DNA of 32,365 nucleotides. Source: UMGS1696 sp964621755 (GTDB lineage Bacteria > Bacillota > Clostridia > Oscillospirales > CAG-272). The translations under genes were made by a program, and so were the position numbers. Below are positions 22,968 through 30,414 of the stretch, one piece after another. Where the stretch lies: NCBI GenBank assembly GCA_964621755.1, contig CAZUPI010000027.1, positions 1 to 32,365 of the forward strand. The letters run 5' to 3'. Within the stretch, counting starts at the first letter, position 1. Each line of letters starts with the position of its first letter. The notes under the pieces were generated by a model that worked only from the letters and a program-made list of their open reading frames with translations, did no database searches and was not told the DNA's origin.

Positions 22968-23702
22968 TTATTCTTCCGGGCAGGCCAGCGAATCACAAAT
23001 GATATGCAGGTTCGGATGGTTCTGCAGGACGGTTGACGGAACGTCTGTGGTGACCGGGCCGTACAAGGTCTGCCGCAAAATGTCCCGCTTGTTTACACCG
23101 TTGACACAGAGCAGAATTTTTTGCGATTCCATTACGTCCGCGATTCCCAGTGTTACGCCGCCCAGTTCTTTTTCAGGCGGTGTGTTTGTTTCGCGGCGGA
23201 TGCGTTCTTCCAGATAATCGTTCATTTTGCCGCGGAAGGTCCGCTGTGTAAAAGGGGTGCCGGGCTGATTGAATCCGATGTGTCCGTTTTCGCCAAGACC
23301 CAGTTCCAGCAACGTGATTCCACCCCGGCGGTTCAGCTCTGCCGCAAACGCTGCGCAGTCCCGTTCCCAATTGTCCGATTCCGTAGGCAGCATCAGGAAA
23401 TTCTCCGTCGGAATTTCCATATCGTTCACACATTCGTGTTTCAGCATCCAGATACAGCTGCCGAAGTAGTTCACTGAAACTCCGGTCACCTCGTCCAATC
23501 CGAAAATGGTGACGTTCGATATGTCTACGCCGTTTTCTTTTATCAGGGAGGACAGTTTACGGTGGATATCTCCAGTCGTCCGTCCGGTGGAAAGTCCAAT
23601 CACGGCATTCGGATTGGCTGCAATCGTTTCGTACAGTACTTTGGCGCATGTATCAGCAAAAGTATTGGGCGCAGTGATGGTCAGGTTGTATGATTTTGTC
23701 AT
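22968..23702 (-). CDS. nagB: Glucosamine-6-phosphate deaminase-like protein (NagB family)
   Basis: The protein has 244 residues, the usual NagB length. The fold motifs are clear: IGLSTGRTTGD (phosphate loop), IFGLDEV with Asp70 (general base, equivalent to E. coli Asp72), and ELGLGENGHIGFNQPG. In the last motif His141 is kept. Asn139 and Gln146 stand where E. coli NagB has Asp141 and Glu148. Asn at the first position is known in the AgaI-like/GLGxNGH branch, so the substrate may be another amino-sugar phosphate. The start at 23702 was chosen because the homology begins there and GGGAG lies upstream; the open frame extends 51 codons further only by chance. It has its own promoter (23745-23773), is divergent from the radical SAM gene, and is the first gene of an operon with the 38-codon ORF and GH9. 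Confidence 0.82.
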   Translation of the reverse strand: MTKSYNLTITAPNTFADTCAKVLYETIAANPNAVIGLSTGRTTGDIHRKLSSLIKENGVDISNVTIFGLDEVTGVSVNYFGSCIWMLKHECVNDMEIPTENFLMLPTESDNWERDCAAFAAELNRRGGITLLELGLGENGHIGFNQPGTPFTQRTFRGKMNDYLEERIRRETNTPPEKELGGVTLGIADVMESQKILLCVNGVNKRDILRQTLYGPVTTDVPSTVLQNHPNLHIICDSLACPEE

Positions 23703-23744
23703 ATTGATATATTCTCCCGCTCTACAAAAGATTTGTTTGGAAAA

Positions 23745-23773
23745 ATTGTACCATATAACGGTATAAATTGCAA
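23745..23773 (-). promoter_or_regulatory. Predicted promoter of the nagB-GH9 operon
   Basis: On the minus strand TTGCAA (23768-23773), 17 bases and TACAAT (23745-23750) lie about 45 bp before the NagB-like start. It is divergent from the promoter at 23866-23894, so the two share a regulatory region of about 90 bp. Confidence 0.6.
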
Positions 23774-23865
23774 GAGATATTTTGCAAGCGGCATGTGCTG
23801 CAATACTCCTTTCAAATCCGTACAGCCCCAAAAAGCAAAAGCTGCCCGGAGCCATCCGCTTTTTA

Positions 23866-23894
23866 TTGACAAAACCGGGTTGTTATTATATACT
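23866..23894 (+). promoter_or_regulatory. Promoter of the radical SAM gene
   Basis: TTGACA (23866-23871), a 17-base spacer and TATACT (23889-23894) lie about 30 bp before the ATG at 23926. The match to the sigma-70 consensus is close. Confidence 0.75.
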
Positions 23895-23925
23895 AAAAGC
23901 ATATGAGATAATGGAGGTCAATGCC

Positions 23926-24909
23926 ATGAATACGCCCGTATATTCCGGAATCATAACGAATTACACCTGCACCGCTGCCTGCCGCCATTGTATGTTCGCC
24001 TCGTCCCCTGAAAGACCAAAGGAGTATATCACGGACGAGATGTCGGACCGCATAGCATTGCTTCTTCAGAAAGCAAAGACTGCATCTGTCCATATCGGCG
24101 GAGGGGAGCCTTTTATGAATTTTCGCGCGCTGTGCTCCCTTATCGAAAGCCTGAACCGCTGTGGAATCGGCGTCGATTATATTGAAACGAATGCCTTTTG
24201 GTGCTCGGAAGAAGAGTTCGTCAAAAAACGGCTGGATAAGCTCCGGCAGCTTGGCGTGACCACTGTGATGGTATCCGTCGACCCGTTCCATATCGAGTTT
24301 GTCCCGCTGGAAAGGCCGATTCTCCTGTGCCGTATTCTGCGTGAGACGGGCTTTGACTACTTTATCTGGAAGGAGCGTTACCTCCGCAGATTCCGCAATT
24401 TTGATTGGACAAAGACGTACACAAGAGAAGAGCTGGCTGAACTTCTCGGAAAGGATTACATCACCGATACAGCGGCGGAATACGGTATCGGCATGAACGG
24501 ACGCGCACTTGTCATTGCAGAAGATGCCTATGCTAAAAAGCCTGCTGCGGAATGGAGCACCCATACACCCTGCACGGATTTGTTGACGCCCTGCCACTGC
24601 CACTTTGATTTATACGGAAATGCGGTTCCCTCAGGCTGCCCCGGACTGGCAATGGATGCCGAAGATTATCTGAACGGTGATATCTCACCCGAAAAATATC
24701 CCGTTATGGCGCGATTGTACACCGGAGGAACGGCTGTATTATATAAATATGCCCGCGAAAAAGGTTTTTCTCCTGCAAAAGAAGGATATCCTACCCGCTG
24801 CGCTTTTTGCTATGCCATGCGTTCGTACCTTGCTTTTGCGGAGAACCCGACAGCGGACCTTGCCCCAATGTGCTTTTACCGTGATATGAAAAAGCATATT
24901 GAATTTTGA
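23926..24909 (+). CDS. Radical SAM protein with extra C-terminal cysteine clusters
   Basis: The protein has 327 residues. CTAACRHC (Cys15, 19, 22) is the CxxxCxxC site for the [4Fe-4S] cluster that cleaves SAM. HIGGGEPFMNF is the glycine-rich SAM-binding GGEP motif. The C-terminal third carries TPCHCHFD, PSGCPGL, TRCAFCYAM and a final MCF, spaced like a SPASM/twitch-type auxiliary cluster region. Members of such families modify peptides or enzymes, but no substrate peptide gene was found nearby, so the reaction is unknown. The start at 23926 was chosen for GGAGG ten bases upstream and the position relative to the promoter; the longer open frame upstream contains the promoter. It is followed by sfsA after only 16 bp, so the two may be co-transcribed. 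Confidence 0.85.
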   Translation: MNTPVYSGIITNYTCTAACRHCMFASSPERPKEYITDEMSDRIALLLQKAKTASVHIGGGEPFMNFRALCSLIESLNRCGIGVDYIETNAFWCSEEEFVKKRLDKLRQLGVTTVMVSVDPFHIEFVPLERPILLCRILRETGFDYFIWKERYLRRFRNFDWTKTYTREELAELLGKDYITDTAAEYGIGMNGRALVIAEDAYAKKPAAEWSTHTPCTDLLTPCHCHFDLYGNAVPSGCPGLAMDAEDYLNGDISPEKYPVMARLYTGGTAVLYKYAREKGFSPAKEGYPTRCAFCYAMRSYLAFAENPTADLAPMCFYRDMKKHIEF

Positions 24910-24925
24910 GGTAGTATATCAAAAA

Positions 24926-25627
24926 ATGAGATATCATAACACAACAGAAGGCATTTTTATAGCTCGTCCGAACAGATTCATTGCCGAGGTGAATATAGGC
25001 GGGGAAATTAAAATCTGCCATGTAAAAAACACCGGAAGGTGCAAAGAGCTTCTTATAAAAGGTACAAAAGTAATTGTAGAGAAATCCGATAATCCACATC
25101 GCAAAACCGAATACGATTTGATTGCCGTATATAAGGGAAATGAACTCATAAACATAGATAGTCAGGCTCCTAATAAAGTGTTCGAAGAGTGGGTAAAAAA
25201 CGGAAATTATTTTAAAAATCCAACGGTTGTCAAACCTGAGTGCAGGTATAAAAATTCCCGGTTTGACTTCTATCTGGAAGAGGGCGGCAGAAAAATATTC
25301 GTCGAGGTCAAAGGGGTGACGCTGGAACAGGACGGAGTCGTTTTATTTCCCGACGCACCGACCGAACGAGGGGTTAAGCACATAAATGAGCTTGTGGACG
25401 CTGCCGGAAACGGATATGACGCTTATATTTTCTTTGTCATTCAGATGAAGCATTGCACATATTTTACACCGAACAGCGCCACACACCCCGAATTTGCCGA
25501 AGCGCTGAAAATGGCCGGAAAAAAGAACGTGAAAATCCGCGCGGTCAATTGCAGTGTTACTGAAAACGAGCTTGAGATTGATAGTTTTGTCGATTATTAT
25601 CCGTCAGGCACATATTCCTCGCCATGA
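24926..25627 (+). CDS. sfsA: SfsA family protein (sugar fermentation stimulation protein)
   Basis: The protein has 233 residues, the normal SfsA length. It begins MRYHNTTEGIFIARPNRF, like the N-terminal OB-fold of the family, followed by CHVKNTGRCKEL. The C-terminal nuclease-like domain contains SRFDFYLEE, FVEVKGVTL and LFPDAPTERGVKH, the conserved acidic and Lys residues of a PD-(D/E)XK-like core. Its biochemical role is not settled; E. coli SfsA binds DNA and affects maltose genes. ATG 24926 matches the family start. The frame also allows a TTG at 24899 that overlaps the radical SAM gene. GAGG lies 14 bases before ATG, rather far, so translation may be coupled to the preceding gene. Confidence 0.92.
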   Translation: MRYHNTTEGIFIARPNRFIAEVNIGGEIKICHVKNTGRCKELLIKGTKVIVEKSDNPHRKTEYDLIAVYKGNELINIDSQAPNKVFEEWVKNGNYFKNPTVVKPECRYKNSRFDFYLEEGGRKIFVEVKGVTLEQDGVVLFPDAPTERGVKHINELVDAAGNGYDAYIFFVIQMKHCTYFTPNSATHPEFAEALKMAGKKNVKIRAVNCSVTENELEIDSFVDYYPSGTYSSP

Positions 25628-25680
25628 CACTATGCGTTTGCTGCCCGTAAACATAATAAATTCAAAAAGGAGGAATACAA

Positions 25681-25933
25681 ATGAAACAAAAAACACCTGC
25701 CGAGTATGTAAACCTGTACATAGGTACCGTGGGACATCTGTTGACTGCGACACGTCCGGTGACAATGCTTCCTCATGGAACAGCGCAGATTTTTCCGATA
25801 TGGCCAGTCAGTTAAGCTGAACGGCAGCGAATTGAGCAGAGCTTTTCTTTCGCATGCCGATTTGACGGCAGACGGCGAGCTCATTCCCGAAACGGGCGAA
25901 CGTCCCAATCGTGCATGGGGATTGGCACAATAA
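25681..25933 (+). pseudogene. Internally deleted GH92 (alpha-mannosidase family) pseudogene
   Basis: A perfect AAGGAGG precedes ATG 25681. The first 22 or so codons (TPAEYVNLYIGTVGHLL) match the start of GH92 exo-alpha-mannosidases, which read YVNPFIGTxG. The frame stops at 25813-25815 after 44 codons. In another frame, from about 25802 to TAA at 25931-25933, the sequence reads SVKLNGSELSRAFLSHADL and ends GERPNRAWGLAQ, the typical C-terminal end of GH92. An intact gene is about 700 codons, so nearly the whole middle has been lost with a frame change around 25740-25805. The ribosome binding site and both ends are still recognisable, suggesting a recent deletion. No activity is possible. Confidence 0.8.
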
Positions 25934-25951
25934 GTGCGTTATAAAATTCTG

Positions 25952-25994
25952 AGGGGTCTGAAGCGTTTAAATAGTCTCCAGACCCTTCATTTTT
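25952..25994. terminator. Bidirectional terminator between the GH92 remnant and the esterase gene
   Basis: GGGTCTG (25954-25960) pairs with CAGACCC (25979-25985), with flanking A-T and G-T pairs. It is followed by CATTTTTG on the plus strand and by an AATTTTAT stretch on the minus strand. It sits between two convergent genes. Confidence 0.65.
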
Positions 25995-25997
25995 GCC

Positions 25998-26972
25998 TTA
26001 TTGTATTGGCACGATATTGCATTGATTTTTTCGCCTGATCCATGCAGTTGAGGCGTCCATAGCGGTACGGCAGGCATTGGTCTCATCCAGTGCATTCAGC
26101 ATGACAAAGTCATGAATGATACCCTGCACCCGCAAAGCGGTTACCTCCACACCGGCACAACGGAGCTTTTCGCCGAAGACCTCCCCCTCGCTGCGCAAAA
26201 CGTCTGCCTGCCCGTTGATTATCATGGTCTGGGGCAGATACTTCAAACAATCGGGGGTCGCTCGAAGCGGAGAGGCTGTGATTTGATTTCGGTCTTCCAT
26301 GCAAGTCGTATATTGCCGCCAGAACCACTTCATTCCATCCCGATACAGATAATAATCCACCGCAAATTGACAATAGCTTGGCGTATCAAAGCAGGCATTG
26401 GTCGCCGGATAGTATAAAAGCAGTTTGTGAATGTCCGGACCTTGGCGCATTCCCGACATCAGCGCCATAGCAATCGCCATGTTCCCGCCGACACTGTCGC
26501 CTGCAACGGTGAGAGTACGGTGATTGATTGCAGACCAGTGATTTCCAATGATTTCCCATAAGTGGGATAGGACAAAATAGCATTGCTCAATCGCTGTCGG
26601 ATATTTTGCTTCCGGCGAGCGAGTGTATTCCGGAAATACGACCAGAGAATTGGTCCTTGCACAAAGCTCTCTGACCAGTTTCTCATGGGTATGAAAGCTG
26701 CCAAATACCCATCCGGCGCCGTGGATATAGAATATCACATCTCTGATTTCTGCGTCTTTGGGTGCAGTGAAATATACCGGTATTTTGCCCCACTTTCCGG
26801 TGTTAATATCATCTGAGTATATATCAGCAGGATATTTATATACCGGTGTATCCTGCGCTTCTTCCAGTACTCTGCGTCCTTGCTCGGGAGGCAGCTGGAA
26901 AATCAGCGGAGGAATGGAGCTTTGATTGCAGACAGCTTCTGCGGCAGGTTCCAACGGAACGCATCGTTTCAT
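25998..26972 (-). CDS. Alpha/beta hydrolase of the hormone-sensitive lipase (acetyl-esterase) group
   Basis: The protein has 324 residues with no signal peptide or membrane segment. The HSL-group oxyanion motif appears as IHGAGWVFG (residues 83-91; usually HGGGW). The nucleophile elbow is AGDSVGGN with Ser160, the acid is Asp258 in NGQADVLR, and the base is His287 in GIIHDFVM. The catalytic triad is complete. It should hydrolyse short-chain esters, for instance acetyl groups on imported sugars, given the glycoside hydrolase genes around it (inference). AAAGGGAG lies ten bases before ATG 26972. It is a single gene, convergent with the GH92 remnant, with a shared terminator at its 3' end. The 26973-27162 stretch before it holds no gene. 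Confidence 0.9.
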   Translation of the reverse strand: MKRCVPLEPAAEAVCNQSSIPPLIFQLPPEQGRRVLEEAQDTPVYKYPADIYSDDINTGKWGKIPVYFTAPKDAEIRDVIFYIHGAGWVFGSFHTHEKLVRELCARTNSLVVFPEYTRSPEAKYPTAIEQCYFVLSHLWEIIGNHWSAINHRTLTVAGDSVGGNMAIAMALMSGMRQGPDIHKLLLYYPATNACFDTPSYCQFAVDYYLYRDGMKWFWRQYTTCMEDRNQITASPLRATPDCLKYLPQTMIINGQADVLRSEGEVFGEKLRCAGVEVTALRVQGIIHDFVMLNALDETNACRTAMDASTAWIRRKNQCNIVPIQ

Positions 26973-27162
26973 ATATCATTCTCCCTTTATGCCATGATAG
27001 TTCTGTTATCATACTATGCTGGTTTCCCGATTTTGCATATATTTCTGCAAAGGGAATAATCTCAACCATTGATTGAATTGTCGATGCTCATCGTTATCAG
27101 AAAATCCAGGACAAACGTGTGACTCTCCTTACTGCGGTTGAAAGAGATGCTGTTTTACACAG

Positions 27163-27192
27163 TTGACAACTCCCGACATCGTATGATACAAT
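27163..27192 (+). promoter_or_regulatory. Promoter of the GH43 gene
   Basis: TTGACA (27163-27168), an 18-base spacer and TACAAT (27187-27192) lie about 50 bp before the start codon at 27242. Confidence 0.65.
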
Positions 27193-27241
27193 AACTCCAG
27201 ATAAAATAATTCATGCGGCATCACGCCGGAAAGGACACTTT

Positions 27242-28150
27242 ATGAAATTCACTATACACAATCCTCTCGACGAAGGCTGGTATGCTGACCCTGAAGCGCG
27301 GTACTATGAGGGCAAGTATATCATCTATGTCACCCATTCTCTCCCTTTTGACGAGCAGCACAATCACACCTGCTTTGTCTCCGAAGACCTCACCAACTGG
27401 AAAAAGATTGAGAATATCATCGATATGAGCGGCTTCCCATGGGCAACTCGTGCCATCTGGGCTCCGACTATTGAAGAAAAGAACGGAAAGTATTATTACA
27501 TTTTTGCTTCCAACGATATTCATCCCGGTGACAAGGGCGGTCTCGAGATCGCGGTTTCCGAAAGTCCGACCGGTCCCTTCAAGGCACTGATGGACAAGCC
27601 TCTTGTCGGCGAATTCCACCATGGTGCGCAGCCTATCGACGCGCATCTTTTTAAGGATGATGACGGTACCATGTACCTCTACTACGGCGGCTGGAGACAT
27701 TGCAACATTGCAAAGATGACCGACGATATGATGGGATTCGTTCCCTTTGAGGACGGCGAAGTCTTCAAAGAGATTACTCCCGACGATTATGTGGAAGGCC
27801 CGTGCATGTTCAAGAGAAACGGTAAGTACTACTTCATGTGGTCCGCAGGAGGCTGGACAGACGGTACCTATCGCGTCAACACCTCGATTTCAGACACGCC
27901 TTGGGGCCCGTTTGAGAACTACCATACCATTCTCTCTACCGGCGACTCCAAAATCGCAAACGGCCCAGGACACAACGGCTTCCTGTATCTGTCGGAGCAG
28001 GACCAGTACCTCATGGTCTACCACCGTCACAAACCCGAGCTCAAAGACGGCAACGCTCGTTTTCTCTGCATCGACCGCATGGATTTGGACGAAAACGGCG
28101 AAATTCTGCCTGTTAAAATGACGATGGAATGGACGTATGATGAGCAGTAA
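27242..28150 (+). CDS. Intracellular GH43-family glycoside hydrolase
   Basis: The protein has 302 residues, a single five-bladed beta-propeller domain without the C-terminal beta-sandwich found in larger members. The three GH43 acidic residues are visible: Asp16 in WYADPEA (base), Asp133 in QPIDAHLF (pKa modulator) and Glu185 in YVEGPCMF (acid). Blade marks include IWAPTIEEKNGKYYY, GTMYLYYGG and GPGHNGFLYL. It likely removes arabinose or xylose (or related) units from plant oligosaccharides; the exact substrate cannot be read from sequence. No signal peptide is present, so the substrate must be imported. GGAAAGGA lies seven bases before ATG. It appears monocistronic, with its own promoter at 27163-27192. 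Confidence 0.9.
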   Translation: MKFTIHNPLDEGWYADPEARYYEGKYIIYVTHSLPFDEQHNHTCFVSEDLTNWKKIENIIDMSGFPWATRAIWAPTIEEKNGKYYYIFASNDIHPGDKGGLEIAVSESPTGPFKALMDKPLVGEFHHGAQPIDAHLFKDDDGTMYLYYGGWRHCNIAKMTDDMMGFVPFEDGEVFKEITPDDYVEGPCMFKRNGKYYFMWSAGGWTDGTYRVNTSISDTPWGPFENYHTILSTGDSKIANGPGHNGFLYLSEQDQYLMVYHRHKPELKDGNARFLCIDRMDLDENGEILPVKMTMEWTYDEQ

Positions 28151-28293
28151 ATCGTATGAATTCTGAAATAAGCATTTTTCCTTCTATTTTCTATGGACAA
28201 ATATAAGAGTTTCTCTGTCATTTTCCTATTTAATATCTAATATCAATTAATCATTATAAATCGATTTTTTTAACAAGCCTTGATGGAAAAATC

Positions 28294-28322
28294 TTGACTT
28301 TTATGCCTTTTTGCATTACAAT
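28294..28322 (+). promoter_or_regulatory. Promoter of the oxoamine synthase operon
   Basis: TTGACT (28294-28299), a 17-base spacer and TACAAT (28317-28322) lie about 70 bp before the start codon at 28391. The preceding gap (28151-28293) is AT-rich and shows nothing else. Confidence 0.65.
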
Positions 28323-28390
28323 AGATTGATATGAATGATTGCCGGAAAGCAATTGTTGTAAAACAAAATTATCATCTGAGGAGAAATTCT

Positions 28391-29587
28391 ATGAGTGTGG
28401 ATCTTTTTGAAAAATGCAGAAAACGTTCCCGCGTAGATGAGGCAAAGGAAAAGGGCATCTATCCCTATTTTCACGCGCTGGAGACTCGTCAGGATGTGGA
28501 AGTTATTATGGAAGGCAAGCGTCGGATTATGCTTGGCTCCAACAACTACCTAGGACTGACTACAAATCCGGAAATCATGGAGGCAGGCGTCAAGGCCATC
28601 GAACGGTACGGCACAGGCTGCTCCGGCTCCCGTTTTCTCAATGGTACTTTGCAGATACATCTGGAACTTGAGGCGGAACTGGCGGATTTCTTGGGCAAAG
28701 AAGCGGTTATGACCTTTTCTACCGGCTTCCAGTCCAATCTGGGTATTCTGAGTGCCCTTGTCGGTATCCATGACTATGTCATCTGTGACCGGGAAAACCA
28801 CGCGTCCATTTATGACGGCTGCCGTCTTGGCTTCGGCAAGATGCTGATGTACAAGCATGCCGATATGGAGGACCTAGAGCGTCAGCTGCAGAGAGTTCCG
28901 GAGACAAGAGGATGCCTGATTGTTACGGACGGCGTATTCTCCATGGGCGGCGATATTGCCAAACTGCCGGAAATCTGCGCACTGGCGAAAAAATACGGTG
29001 CAAGGGTTATGGTGGATGATGCTCATGCGCTGGGGGTTATCGGCAAAGGTGGCCGCGGCACGGCAAGCCATTTCGGCCTGGAGAATCAGGTGGATATCTA
29101 CATGGGCACCTTCTCCAAATCTTTGGCATCTCTTGGCGGCTATATGGCAGCAGACCGCGAGGTTGTGGAATATGTCAAACACGTTTCCCGCCCGTTTATC
29201 TTCTCTGCGTCCATTACACCGGCGTCTGCGGCGGTTGCACTGGCGGCTCTGCGTTATCTGAAGACGCATCCGGAGATTGTTACCAATCTCTCCAATATCA
29301 GTGCGTATTTCCGCAAGTGTCTGAAGGAGCGGAATGTAAAAATAATTGAAGCGGATACCCCTATCGTGCCTATTTATACATATACCCAAGAAAACACTCT
29401 GATTCGTTCCCGCATGATATACGATGCCGGTGTTTATCTCAATCCCGTTATCACACCCGCTTGTCAGGAAGGGGAATGTCTCCTCCGCGCAACCTGTATG
29501 GCAACCCACACCAAGGCATTGATTGATGAGGCGTCCGACATTATTGCACAGACCATTTATGCTCCGGTTCCCGGCCATGACGCATAA
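28391..29587 (+). CDS. PLP-dependent alpha-oxoamine synthase, serine palmitoyltransferase-like
   Basis: The protein has 398 residues. It condenses an amino acid with an acyl-CoA, releasing CO2. PLP-site residues are Lys243 in GTFSKSLASLGG (Schiff base), His137 in RENHASIYDG and Asp209/His212 in VMVDDAHALG. The family includes BioF (alanine), Kbl (glycine) and Spt (serine). The N-terminal YPYFHALETRQD, the GSNNYLGLT stretch and RYGTGCSGSRFLNGTL look most like bacterial serine palmitoyltransferases, but this was judged by eye. The start at 28391 was chosen for AGGAG eight bases upstream. The gene ends inside the next one (11-bp overlap), an SDR that could reduce the 3-keto product. No biotin genes are near, which weighs against BioF. 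Confidence 0.82.
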   Translation: MSVDLFEKCRKRSRVDEAKEKGIYPYFHALETRQDVEVIMEGKRRIMLGSNNYLGLTTNPEIMEAGVKAIERYGTGCSGSRFLNGTLQIHLELEAELADFLGKEAVMTFSTGFQSNLGILSALVGIHDYVICDRENHASIYDGCRLGFGKMLMYKHADMEDLERQLQRVPETRGCLIVTDGVFSMGGDIAKLPEICALAKKYGARVMVDDAHALGVIGKGGRGTASHFGLENQVDIYMGTFSKSLASLGGYMAADREVVEYVKHVSRPFIFSASITPASAAVALAALRYLKTHPEIVTNLSNISAYFRKCLKERNVKIIEADTPIVPIYTYTQENTLIRSRMIYDAGVYLNPVITPACQEGECLLRATCMATHTKALIDEASDIIAQTIYAPVPGHDA

Positions 29588-30371
29588 GGTAGTTTTTATC
29601 ACCGGCGGAAGCTCCGGTATTGGTAAGGCCGCTGCGGAAGCCCTCCGAAATATGGACTGCACAGTATATGAGGGAAGCCGCCGGGCAAGCGAGCTGCCCG
29701 GTATTACCCACCTGACGCTGGACGTAACGGATGAAGCAGCCGCTTTCCATGCGGTCGATGAAATCATCACCCGAGAGGGTAAACTTGATATTCTCATTAA
29801 TTGTGCAGGTTCTGGTATATCGGGCGCGGTGGAATTCACGGAAAACGAAACGGTCAAGCGGCAGATGGACGTGAATTTTATGGGTACGGTGAATATGATA
29901 AAGGCAGCTCTTCCCCATATGCGCAAGGCGGGGACAGGCAGAATCGTCAATATCAGCTCTGTTGCCGCTGCGTTTCCGATTCCTTTTCAAGCGTACTATT
30001 CTGCATCAAAGGCTGCGGTCAACGCGTATTCTATGGCTCTCGCCAATGAGGTGCGCCCTTTCGGCATTACGGTAACTGCTGTTCAGCCGGGGGATATCAA
30101 AACCGGATTTACTGCTTCCCGGGACAAATCTGCAGCGGGAGACGATGTGTATAACGGCCGTATTGGCAGGAGTGTCGCTGTTATGGAGCGGGATGAAGAA
30201 AACGGCATGAATCCCGCCATTGCCGGGAAATGGATTGGCAAAATTGCCCTGAGAAAAAGGGTGAGACCTGTCTATACCCTTGGATTTTCCTATCAGTTTC
30301 TGTGTTTTCTCCAGAAAATTCTGCCTGGAGCATTGGTCAACCGTCTGATTGGGCTGATTTACGCAAAATAA
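29577..30371 (+). CDS. Short-chain dehydrogenase/reductase, possible 3-keto-lipid reductase
   Basis: The protein has 264 residues of a classical SDR. The cofactor motif TGGSSGIGKA is at 9-18, NCAG at 75-78, the catalytic Ser near 127 in NISSV, and the Tyr-x-x-x-Lys pair in YSASK (141-145). The C-terminus is hydrophobic and basic (GFSYQFLCFLQKILPG...RLIGLIYAK), as in SDRs acting at membranes on lipids. Coupled by an 11-bp overlap to a serine-palmitoyltransferase-like gene, it may reduce 3-ketosphinganine or a similar ketone (inference; SDR substrates are hard to predict). The start at 29577 was chosen because the Rossmann motif follows directly; the longer frame upstream lies within the preceding gene. 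Confidence 0.85.
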   Translation: MTHKVVFITGGSSGIGKAAAEALRNMDCTVYEGSRRASELPGITHLTLDVTDEAAAFHAVDEIITREGKLDILINCAGSGISGAVEFTENETVKRQMDVNFMGTVNMIKAALPHMRKAGTGRIVNISSVAAAFPIPFQAYYSASKAAVNAYSMALANEVRPFGITVTAVQPGDIKTGFTASRDKSAAGDDVYNGRIGRSVAVMERDEENGMNPAIAGKWIGKIALRKRVRPVYTLGFSYQFLCFLQKILPGALVNRLIGLIYAK

Positions 30372-30414
30372 TAATATCTAAAGTTAAAGTTTTTTTTCAA
30401 AGGAGGTTGTACCC

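Noticed and set aside
26973..27160. Possible regulator gene between the esterase and GH43 genes
   Set aside because: No open frame with a start signal or recognisable helix-turn-helix was found; only the GH43 promoter is supported.
28874..29950. Minus-strand frame of 358 codons across the oxoamine synthase and SDR genes
   Set aside because: It is antisense to two genes with complete catalytic motifs.
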